A DNA stretch of 64,000 nucleotides, taken from positions 3,286,001-3,350,000 of the forward strand of contig OZ244870.1 in assembly GCA_965221205.1 (NCBI GenBank). The letters are read 5' to 3'. The first letter of the stretch is position 1. Each line of letters opens with the position of its first letter. The notes below the pieces were generated by a model. That model worked only from the letters and a program-made list of their open reading frames with translations, did no database searches and was not told the DNA's origin. Position numbers and translations under genes: made by a program. Source of the stretch: CBDFMG01 sp965221205 [NCBI: bacterium] (lineage in GTDB: Bacteria > SM23-31). Shown one piece after another: positions 29,101 through 38,829 of this stretch.

Positions 29101-32100
29101 ATGTTTATCGTCGAAACAAATAGAATAAAAGAATTAGGACGTACTCCTGGTGGAGTTCATTTCACAGGGTTGATTGATGCAATTATTTATGCGCAAGCAA
29201 GGATTTCCAATATTCCAATATCTAATGTTCAAACTAATTTACGTACTAATTTACCGGATGGTGGTGTTGATACATCTGTTGATGGATTTTCGTCAAATGA
29301 TAAATCAGGATATTTAAATAATTGTCCGACAATTTGGCAGTATAAAGCAAAAGATTTTAAGTGATGCAATTAAAAAAATTTGTGGTAATGGCTCAAATGT
29401 ACAAGTATTATCGATTAACGATTTGCAAAAATGGTTAATCGAGTTTCCAGGTCTTGTCTTATATTATTTTCATAGAGAAATTCGATCATATTGTACAAGT
29501 ATTGAAAGATGGTCTGGGAGTAAAGCAATTACTGATCCGCCAAAATTTATTTGGACAGAGCAAGCTAATGAATATTTATCTCAAATTAATAATCATATAG
29601 ATTTTTCTCGGGAACCCGCTGATGTTGTTTTTCCTCTCACGGGTTTTCCGGGGACCGGAAAAACTCGATTAATCTATGAAATATTGAATAAAGATTCATC
29701 CAATAAGAGCCTTGTGATTTATGCACAAAGCGATAAAAATTTAGATCAATTAATTAATAATTTATTAAATGAGCAATCCACAAATGCTATAATAGTAATA
29801 GATGAATGTAGTCTGAAATCTAGGGAGAATTTAAATGACAGGCTTAATGGTCGCAAAGAAAATATACGAGTTATTACAATTGAAAACCGTAGTGAATTAC
29901 AGAAAAACATTGCTGCAAGCTTTGTGCTTAAGAGATGTTCAGTGAAGGAAACAGAAGAAATACTAACAAAGAATTTCCCACATCAAACTCAAAATAATAT
30001 TCGGCATATTGCTAATTACACCGAGGGATATCTAAGATTAGCAATTATTTTGGGTAATGATCCTCACTTTACTGATGAAGCTCCTGCAAATATAAAAAAT
30101 TATTTAAGTGATCGTTTTAAATTGAGTAAGGATGAAAATAATGTATTAATGGTACTTTCATTATTTTTGAAAATTGGTTTTAAAGATGACAGATTAGATG
30201 AATTAAAAGCTGTTTGTACAAATTTTCAAGATTATCTTGGCTTTGACCACAATAATTTTATTCGTATTGCAAATAAATTGGTTCAAAAAATGGGATCTGT
30301 TGCCAAAGCAGGAAGATATTATTACTTAATACCAAAGCTTATAGCCAGATCGTATTTTAATGATGCATGGGATGAATTTGCAAAAGATAGATTATGTGAT
30401 TTTAGAAAAAGAATTCCTCCTCAGCTTCTTGAACAATTTATTAATAGAGTTACAATTAGTAGTAATAGCGAAGCAAAAATTCATCTCTACTTCTTTTTTT
30501 AATGAAATAAAAAATTTAAAAATTGCTGATCTCTATAATCAAAAAAATGTTCGATACTTAGCAAAACTTATTGAAATTGAACCGGGAAAATATCTTGATG
30601 TCTTACATAATTTAATCGTTAAAGCAACCCCTCAGGAACTATTAGAAATTAAAGGCAATAGTTATTGTGGGGAATGGGGCCCAAGACGACATATAGTATG
30701 GTTATGTGAGAACTTAATACCATTTTCTGAATATTTTTATCGTGCTGAAGAAATATTATTTAGACTTGCATTGGCTGAATCAGAACCAAAAACTTGGAAT
30801 AATGCTACTGCTATTTGGAAACAAATATTTAAAGTTTATTTATCAGGTACAAGCACCCATTTTGATGATAGATTTAAACTTATAGAGAAACGAATCTATA
30901 TTAAAGACAATAAAATATTTTCCATATGCTTAGACGCATTGAAACATATTTTCGATAATCACTCAAGAGTGTCGGACAGACCAGTTTTTGGAGAACATAC
31001 ATCACCAGAAGATTGGAGACCAAAGACAACACAGGAAGGAGATGGGTGCTATAAGAAGGCCTTTGATTTCATTATAGAATATATATCCGAAAGAAAAATT
31101 GATGATCATAGAAAAAGTAAACTTAAAGATTTATTAATTGAAGAAGTCTGGAGTTTACTTGAGTTTGGATTTTTTGATAATTTACGAGCACAGTTAAAAG
31201 CAGAGAAAATAAATGATGAGCAACGTATAAAATTAATTCAAAATTTGGAGAATATTTTTCATCTTAATTCTAAAGATGAAAAAATCAAAAAGGAATTTAT
31301 CGACGAATTAAGCAATTGGATTCAAAAGTTAAGACCTAAAGATAATATAAATGTTATCCTGAAAGAAGTAACAGGCATTGAACCTTGGCATTCATCGGAA
31401 GTTGGAAGAGAGGAAGAATGGGAAAAAGATCTTCGACAAATTACTAAAGAGTGTATTAACAATCCAGATATTGTTAAAAACAATATAGAATGGCTATATT
31501 CACATAATGCAAAAAGCGCTTTTAATTTGGGAAAGTATCTTGGAGAAGCGGATAGAAAAGGAATTTTACTTGATCTCATTCTTGATTCATGTAAAAAATA
31601 CAAATCTACGCCGCTAACAACTGAATATATTGAGTCTATTGCATTAAAACATCATTCATCATTAATACTTCAAATTAATACATTTTTGGATGAAATTCAA
31701 GATACCAATCCTAAATTAGCTTTTGAATTAGGTGTTTCTGGTTGGAGAAAAACAAAATCCCTTGAAAGAGCAATACATCTCGTAGAAAATGACCTATTAT
31801 CTGTTGCAGAGATGGCACATTTTTCATTTTACGAGGAGCTTAATGAAATAACAGAATTGGATGTAACAAAAATATTAGAAGTAATAAAAAGTTGTCTAAA
31901 AAAAGACCCGACAGAGGCAACGAATGTATTTTTGAACTTCCTTGGTCGGTTATTATCGCATGGCAGTACGAATAAAAAAAAGAGAGTCAATTTATTAGAC
32001 AATGAAACAATAAGGAATGTGTCTTGGGAATTAATTGAAAATTGTTATACTGGCGGTCAAAAGAATGTGCATTATTGGGAAATAATAATGAGAAATTTGA

Positions 32101-32690
32101 TAAACTATGATACTCATAAATCTATAGAAATTATTATACAAATAATAAGCTCAGACAGTCTATATTTTAGTGGTTCATCTTATAAAATTCTAAGTGAAAT
32201 TAAAAAATCAGATCCGGAACTAGTGATGAGTAAAATTGGAGAACTATTATTAGATAAATCAAAAAAATTGAACCTTTTAATTGATACAAATAAAAAAACA
32301 ATTTTTATGAATTTACCGAGTGAAGTAGTAATCAACTGGATAGATAATCATGGAGTTGATGCAGCGCGGATTGCATCTTTTCTTTTACCTTTACCGAATA
32401 TAGATAGTCAAAAAAATGCTGTAATACCTGAATTAACAGAGAAAGTCCTAACTAAATATGGAAGCGATAAAAAAGTATTTGATAATTTCTGTGCTGGATC
32501 ACATGATATACAATGTTATACAGGAGATATTGCCAAAATGAAGGAAAATAAAGCAGAAGAATTAAAACCTTTATTAAATCACCGGTTAGATTTCATAAGA
32601 AAATGGGCCAACTATATGATTGATTCTGCAATGCATGAAGCAAATTGGCATAGACAGCAAGATGAGGAATTCTTTTTGGAGTTGGAGTAG
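29101..32690 (+). pseudogene. Large nuclease-NTPase (STAND-like) defence-type protein, frameshifted
   Basis: Three consecutive frames make one protein of about 1190 residues. Part 1 is a nuclease-like domain (GGVHFTGLIDAIIYAQA, DGGVD...WQYKAKD, a D...QxK pattern). Part 2 is a P-loop NTPase with Walker A GFPGTGKT and Walker B AIIVIDECS followed by winged-helix-like segments. Part 3 is a long helical region of 700 residues. Between parts 1 and 2 about 35 residues expected after WQYKAKDFK are missing along with the frame. Parts 2 and 3 are joined by one surplus A in an A5 run at about 30476. Similar proteins occur in defence islands, as I recall. Probably dead because of the deletion. Confidence 0.7.
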
Positions 32691-32701
32691 GTTAAAAGTA
32701 T

Positions 32702-32842
32702 ATGCCATTTACATTTGAAAAAATCAATAAAGATATTTCCGATGCTGTAGCAAAGCTTTTTGAAGATGATAAATTTACTCATCAATATATACAGTGGTCA
32801 TTTTTATGGTATAAATTCATACATTATATCTCAAACACTTAA
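32702..32842 (+). CDS. Short hypothetical frame after the NTPase gene
   Basis: A 46-codon frame, MPFTFEKINKDISDAVAKLF to HYISNT, begins 11 bases after the NTPase stop. It may be the start of a lost second gene of the same operon. No ribosome site is obvious. The stretch 32843-33063 is AT-rich and empty. Confidence 0.35.
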   Translation: MPFTFEKINKDISDAVAKLFEDDKFTHQYIQWSFLWYKFIHYISNT

Positions 32843-33063
32843 CTCCACATTACACAATCTCATACAACTATTTTCTCAATACAAGTTATTTTGTGCGGTA
32901 ACATTTGTATTTTGTATCTTCATGAACCCACGTTAAGAGAAAAATCCGAGTAATATCAGGTTATATTGTAATAAGAATTGAAAAGACATATTTCATCCCA
33001 TGTTGTCGAAATAGGTAATTTGATAACAGATTAATCAGTTTTACTGTCGATATAAGGAATAGT

Positions 33064-34203
33064 ATGAAAAAATCTATACAATTTGCAATATCGTTCTTGC
33101 TGCCGGTTTTGATCCTGGCATTTTCAATAACCGCTTATGCACAGATCTCCAAACCGTATATGCAGTTAGAAAGAATAAAAATGCCTGACGGATTTAAAAT
33201 CGAACTATATGCCGATGGAGTCCGCGGTGCACGTTCTATGACTTTGAGCCCCAACGGAACACTGTTTGTCGGTTCTTATGGAGAAAGATTATATGCAATT
33301 GTTGACAGAAACAAGGATCATAAAGTTGATGAAGTCATTGTACTCGCAGAAGGACTTACCCAGCCGAATGGTGTGCAATTTATTGACGGCGATCTCTATG
33401 TTGCTGAAAGAAACCGTATTATTCGTTATGATGATATAGAAAGCAATTTATACGATCCTCCAGAGCCGGTTGTTCTGAATGATTCTTTTCCGAGCGAGCG
33501 TGCTCACGGCAAGAAATACCTCCGACTTGGCCCTGATGACAAACTTTATTTTGATAACGGCGCACCGTGCAATATTTGTGAACCGGAAGAGCTATTCGGT
33601 AAAATTCTTAGAATAAATAAAGATGGCGGTGATCTCGAAGTGTTTGCAGACGGCATACGGCACTCGGTAGGATTGGACTGGGATCCTCGGACTGAAGAAT
33701 TGTGGTTTACAGATAACGGAAGAGATGAACTTGGCGATGAAATTCCTCCTGAAGAATTAAATCACGCTCCACGTCAGGGTCTACATTTCGGTTTTCCGTA
33801 CTATTTCGGAATAGATATTAAAGATCCTGTCTTCGGTCATAAACGCAACATCCGTGAATTTCAACCTACCAAAATTGAAATGCCCGCCCATGCTGCAGCA
33901 ATAGGAATGCAGTTTTACACTGGCTCTATGTTTCCAGAAAAATACAAAAACGGTATTTTTATAGCCGAACACGGCTCTTGGGACCGGAGTCCTGCAGTCC
34001 GTTTTAATGGATATAGAGTTTCCTTTGTATCGATCAATAACAGTGAGGCTGAGTATTATGAGCCCTTTGCAGAGGGGTGGCTCCTTGATGACGGACGTAA
34101 GCGGTTTGGACGTCCCGTGGATGTCTGTACTATGTCCGATGGTTCATTGCTGGTATCGGATGATTTTGCCGGCGTAATTTACCGTATTACGTACAACCGG
34201 TAA
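33064..34203 (+). CDS. Exported PQQ-type sugar (sorbosone) dehydrogenase-like protein
   Basis: The 379 residues begin with a signal peptide (ISFLLPVLILAFSITAYAQ). A six-bladed propeller follows, with MPDGFKIELYADGVRGARSM, LYVAERNRIIRYD, FGKILRINKDGGDLEVFADG, IRHSVGLDWDPRTEELWFTD and NGRDELGDEIPPEELN. These are signature blocks of soluble-glucose/L-sorbosone dehydrogenase-like proteins. PQQ binding is not certain. AAGGA precedes the ATG. The next gene begins 29 bases downstream in the same direction, so the two form an operon of secreted proteins. Confidence 0.8.
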   Translation: MKKSIQFAISFLLPVLILAFSITAYAQISKPYMQLERIKMPDGFKIELYADGVRGARSMTLSPNGTLFVGSYGERLYAIVDRNKDHKVDEVIVLAEGLTQPNGVQFIDGDLYVAERNRIIRYDDIESNLYDPPEPVVLNDSFPSERAHGKKYLRLGPDDKLYFDNGAPCNICEPEELFGKILRINKDGGDLEVFADGIRHSVGLDWDPRTEELWFTDNGRDELGDEIPPEELNHAPRQGLHFGFPYYFGIDIKDPVFGHKRNIREFQPTKIEMPAHAAAIGMQFYTGSMFPEKYKNGIFIAEHGSWDRSPAVRFNGYRVSFVSINNSEAEYYEPFAEGWLLDDGRKRFGRPVDVCTMSDGSLLVSDDFAGVIYRITYNR

Positions 34204-34232
34204 TGTGTAAATAATAAAAGGAGATATATAGC

Positions 34233-35619
34233 ATGATGAAACTACTTACAAAGTCTATTTTTTTCTGTCTTATAGGAATATTTACATTTTTTGGATTAGT
34301 GCTGGCTCAGGAAAAGGCACAGGATCGAAGAACGTGGATCGATAAAAATGCCAACACCACTGATGACCCTCGGCGCATCCCCATGCCCCCGGGGCAAAAT
34401 GGTCCCGAAGGTACATTGGTGATAACGGGCGGACGGATTTTTGACGGGACCGGTGCTGCGGTTCGCAATGGAACTATTGTCATTGAACGGAACAAAATCA
34501 AAGAAATTCTTCCACCCGGTTCTAGAATATGGTCCCGGGATGCTCACGTGATCGATGTTGATGGGAGCACCGTAATGCCGGGTCTAATATCTCTCCATGA
34601 ACATATGACAGAAGCAGGTAGTATGAGCGGCCCGACTGTTCTTTCTAACGAAGCAATAAATACGCTTAAATCAGTGGAACGTATGCGCTGGTATATTGAA
34701 AGCGGTATAACAAGCATTCGAGACCTTGCGTCACACGGAGATATACCATTCCGAATAAAGGAATTTATTTCTGAGAATAGAATACCAGGTCCCCGAGTTT
34801 TTCCTGCCGGTCAGCAAATTACTTCTACGGGGGGGGCACGGAACTGAGGGAAAACACATGGACAACCCGCTTGTCAATGCAGAACGGGCCGTTGATGGCC
34901 CTGACGAATGGCGGAAAGCAATCCGGGAACAGTTCAACAAAGGTGCTGATCTCATCAAGACTGCCAGTCACTTTAGCCGTGATGAGATCAAAGCAGCCGT
35001 TGAAGAAGCTCACGCTCTTGGGATGAAAGTGACAACCGATTCAGAGGCTTTCTATGTTCAATGGGCAGTTGAAGCGGGTGTGGATTGTGTTGAGCATCTG
35101 CAACCCCGTTCGGAAGAAGCGATCAGATTAATGGCGGAAAAAGGCACAGCATCTGTTCCGACAATTATGACTTTTATGAGATCACAAGACAAGGAAGGCG
35201 GAGAATTTGGCGGTTCTACAAACAGGTATACAGTTACAAGAGAATCATTGATGGAGTTGTTTCGGAAACAGAAACATGCCGGAATAAAAATGGGAATTGG
35301 AATTGATGAGGGAATGGATGTTATTTCTTTTCCCAATATCTACATAGAGGAATTAGAATTTTTTGTCGAGGGAGGATATACCATTTCAGAAGCTCTTGTT
35401 GCTGCCACGAAGACAAGTGCAAAGATCCTCGATATGGATGATAAGCTTGGAACAATAGAACCCGGAAAGCTTGCTGATGTCATTGTGATCGATGGCAAAC
35501 CGGATGTTAATCTCGGCGACCTTGCGAATATGGATATAGTCATTCGTGACGGATACATCGTTGTCGAAGACGGCAGGATATTTGTTCCACGTCATGTTCC
35601 ACCCGGTCAAGAACAATAA
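34233..35619 (+). pseudogene. Exported amidohydrolase, frameshifted at a G8 run
   Basis: It has a signal peptide (IFFCLIGIFTFFGLVLAQ) and an amidohydrolase fold: TLVITGGRIFDGTGAAVRNG, VMPGLISLHEHM with the HxH metal pair, ADLIKTASHF with the Lys, CVEHLQ, and LGTIEPGKLADVIVIDGKPD at the end. A run of eight G at 34829-34836 holds one base too many; removing it joins the two halves with THG-like sequence. The usual VTTHS histidine reads VTTDS here. It follows the dehydrogenase closely. Imidazolonepropionase- or prolidase-like secreted members are common in such genomes. Confidence 0.8.
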
Positions 35620-35740
35620 AGTTGTTTACATTTATAAACAGCACTGCCCAGGAAGTATAAACCAGTTGTAAAAGTTAAATGCTTAACTTTATATTCATCA
35701 CCAATAATCAAAAGAGGTGCAAGTCATGATATCTTGAGTA

Positions 35741-37285
35741 ATGATATTTTTACTATCTGTGATTTTCACTGTACCCGTTGCCAATGCACAACCTGGTATT
35801 CATACGGCAAAAACCGGTTCTGAAATTCTCCGGCTGATACGGAATGAAAAATTTGATCTTATCCTTCCGGGAGCAATGCGCGAGAATAATGTGGACATGT
35901 GGATTCACATCACGCGTAATGGAGACCCTGATCCATTAACTGAGAATTTTGGATTGATGTCCAGCTATCTGATTTTTACCGATCTTGGTAACAGGATCGA
36001 GCGGGCAGTGTTTGGTTCGGCAGGAACTGTTGAAAATGTTGACATACGCGGCTCCAACGAAATTTCAATGGCTATCGCAGGATATAAGTATCGAACGGAA
36101 GACTTCTCCGTTTACGACGAATTGAGAGATTTTGTTGCCGAACGCGATCCGCAGACGATCGCTGTCAACACATCCGATTGGCTCACTGCGGACGAGATGA
36201 CGTTCGAACAGAAAGTCCAGTTGAGGTTGGCAACACTCCTAGCCGTGATGACGTCCCTCCATCTTGCCAGGCGTGGCGAGAAGGTACGTCTCAAGATTGC
36301 GGTTGGCATCCGTCGGATAATTCGTGGTGACAAAAGTCCTCGTGAAGACCACGTGTGCTTCGATGTAACGAATGTGGGGGAACGGCCCGTAATCATCAAC
36401 AACACAGCAGGTTGGGTTGTCCGGAAAGCGGAAGAAGCGCAGGTACTGCATTCAGCTCCTATCGAATCTCTTGGCGCAGCAAGGCTCTTTTGAACTCACG
36501 CACGGGTAAAATGTCAAACTCACGGTTTCGCTGACCGAAGCGCCGAACTGGGTGAGGGATTCCAAGACATTCCTCGATGACACCTCAGGCCAGTCACTGA
36601 AGACGCTCAGGGCGCAGGTCTTTACATCGGTAGGACAAACCTTCGAAGTCAAACCCGAAAGCAAGCTGATTGACCGGCTTCGTCAGGATTGCTGAAAGAA
36701 TGGCGCGGCGGCTCGGATGACGGAGGGATGGCCAGGGCCGAGGGATGCAAGATCAGGACGCCCGGAGCCGTCGCGTAGTTCAACTCCGGCCAAGCTATGC
36801 GGTGGTCGTTGGCCTTGGAGGGGTGCAGACCGAATTGCAGACGGCATCTCATATTCTCCATACGTAAAACTGGAAAAAATATTAGGGCCGAAATACTCTG
36901 GTCGAATTGTGTCTGCTGAAAACGTGATCACTGATTTCAGGGCAAGAAGGATACTCAGGGAAGTTTCAACTATGATCAATGCATTGGAAGCTCATCGTCA
37001 AATCCTCGAGCGCTCTTTATCTCGTGAGGTTATCACACCGGGTGTTACTACTCTGCGTGAGATAGGTTGGTGGGTCCGAGAAGAACATCATAAACGGGGA
37101 TTAGGCAGGAGACATAATACTGGAGTTGGTATTCCGCATATTCTATATTCCGTAAAATCTGAACCTATTGATCCACCTTCTACGGGAGGTTGGATTTATC
37201 ACCCTGATTATGTAATTCAGCGCGGTGACTTTTTAAATTTTGATAATGGAGTTAGATATCTGGATTATTTTTCGACAGATTATAC
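35741..37285 (+). pseudogene. M24 peptidase-like protein interrupted by foreign DNA
   Basis: After a TGA four codons from an upstream ATG, a signal peptide (IFLLSVIFTVPVANAQ) leads into the family's N-terminal domain (LIRNEKFDLILPGAMRENNV, DMWIHI, IERAVFG, ERDPQTIAVNTSDWLTAD). At about 36192 an unrelated segment begins. The M24 sequence resumes at about 36837 with DGISYSPYVKLEKILGPKYS and VSAENVITDFRARRI, then REVITPGVTTLREIGWWVRE and GDFLNFDNGVRYLDYFSTDY. At about 37286 it changes again into a GH43-type sequence. Frame is kept across 35741-36493 only by chance. Confidence 0.75.
36197..36695 (+). pseudogene. Inserted conserved hypothetical gene, frameshifted
   Basis: The foreign block holds a whole small gene from ATG 36197 (MTFEQKVQLRLATLLAVMTS) through DKSPREDHVCFDVTNVGERP to, after one frameshift near 36490, VKLTVSLTEAPNWVRDSKTF and GQTFEVKPESKLIDRL with TGA at 36695. 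The DHVCFDVTNVGERPVxI pattern belongs to a family of hypothetical proteins I recall from phage-like and proteobacterial genomes. The block is GC-richer than its surroundings. About 140 bases of non-coding sequence follow before M24 resumes. Confidence 0.55.
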
Positions 37286-38556
37286 CCAAAGCACCAATAG
37301 AACGGTTGAGGCTCCTGCTGTTTTTGTATATCGAGACTACGTGTACTTTACAGGAATCGATGCCGGACTCTTTCGGAGCCGCGATCCGTTGGGACCGTTC
37401 GAATACTACGGCGATTTCAAGGACGAAGATGGTAAGAGTTTAAAGGATGACCGAGTCTATTTTTATTTCGCCGGGCGCTCAGTTAACGGGATATCTGGAG
37501 CCGAACTCGACAGTAGAGACGTGAGGAATTTTTTTTGTCCTGCCAAACGTTTCTTCCAGTTCGAGCCGTCGCATATCTGGGAACAATACGGCAACCGGCA
37601 ACCGGAATGAGTACAGCGGCGTGAGTTGGATAGAAGGGCCCTGGATGACCAAGCGAAATGGAATTTATTATCTTCAGTATACAGCCCCGGGAACTGATTG
37701 GAAAACATATGCTGTCGGCTTATATACCAGTAGAAATCCGCTGGGTCCATTCACGTACTACGAGGGAAGTCCTATCCTTGTTCATAAGAACTGGGGCTAA
37801 TCAATGGTATCGGACATCACAGCATAATTGAGGCTCCTGACGACACCTTATGGGCATTCTAAACCCTGCTCTACCGGAACTGGAACCGCTGGTTAGAGCG
37901 GGCGCATCGGTATGGATCCGGTTGGCTTTGATGAGCAGGGGAATATGTTTATTAATGGGCCATCGGAGATGCCGCAGTGGGCTCCAGGAGTAAAGGCCAA
38001 TCCTTGGGAAAACAATGATAGTGGGTCAATATCCTTGACGGAAGACGACAAGAGCTATGTCGTCAGCAGTGAGGCCCCAAGACGAAATGCACCCTATGCT
38101 TTCGATAATAACCTCAGGACCTGGTGGAAACCAGCTGAAAATGATACAGAACCCTGGCTTATCCTCGATCTTGGAGTCGTCACAGAGGTAGATCCACTTC
38201 AAGATTTCATCATTGACTCAGATCGAATCCTTTTCTCAATTCCACCAGAACGCTGGACAGAAACTAACGTGATCAGAACCAGGAAACACAAGATCGAAGT
38301 ATCATCGGATGGTGAAACTTTTCAGACTGTAGTAGACAAGACCGGGAACAACGCGGACAATGTTGTTGAATTCGACGATTTTGCACCGGTTCAATGCCGT
38401 TATGTGAAACTGACGATCACCGGATGGCCAAAAGAAGTGTCGTTCGGAGTGGTTGAGTTCACGGTCTTTGGGAAGCCAGGACCAGTTTATCCAGGCCGTA
38501 TTCCTCAAAAATATGGTTTTGGTAAGCCATCTGAGCCCGTTATCCCTAAACGCTGA
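37286..38556 (+). pseudogene. GH43-type glycosidase with C-terminal sugar-binding domain, broken
   Basis: The readable parts are APAVFVYRDYVYFTG, LGPFEYYGDFKDEDGK, then in a second frame SWIEGPWMTKRNGIYYLQYT and APGTDWKTYAVGLYTSRNPL. Next come GIGHHSIIEAPDDTLW and, from 37912, MDPVGFDEQGNMFINGPSEM. The last 180 residues form an F5/8 discoidin-like domain (PYAFDNNLRTWWKPAENDTE, PVQCRYVKLTITGWPKEVSF). Four frame changes and a stop occur, and the N-terminal catalytic Asp is replaced by the M24 join. GH43 enzymes attack arabinan or xylan side chains. Confidence 0.7.
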
Positions 38557-38629
38557 AGAGTGTCCGACGGCACAATCAATGACGTAACCAATAAGGTCCA
38601 CAAATCCTTTTAATTTCTACAAATCAAAT

Positions 38630-38780
38630 TTACTTTAAAAGTTCGCAAATCGTACAACCCAATGAGCAGAAACCACATGTAAAAGCCAAACACTTACCGT
38701 AATAATTAACCCAAAATATCCAATTTGCTTTGATGACTTACACATTTTGCAAGCATAAGAGCATCTTATTCATTACGATT
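38630..38780. repeat. Repeat family B, copy 1
   Basis: AAAAGTTCGCAAATCGTACA and the following 100 bases (CCCAATGAGCAGAAACC ... CAAAATATCCAATTTGC) align with about 70% identity to 54256-54400. It contains no open frame. Confidence 0.55.
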
Positions 38781-38829
38781 AGTATTTTAATAAAAATTAC
38801 CCATTGCCTTCAATCTTTAATGGTGAGTT

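Noticed and set aside
36696-36836. Integron attC-like site in the GC-rich block within the M24 gene
   Set aside because: TTGGCC/GGCCAA-like pairings exist, but the GTTRRRY and complementary core sites are missing.
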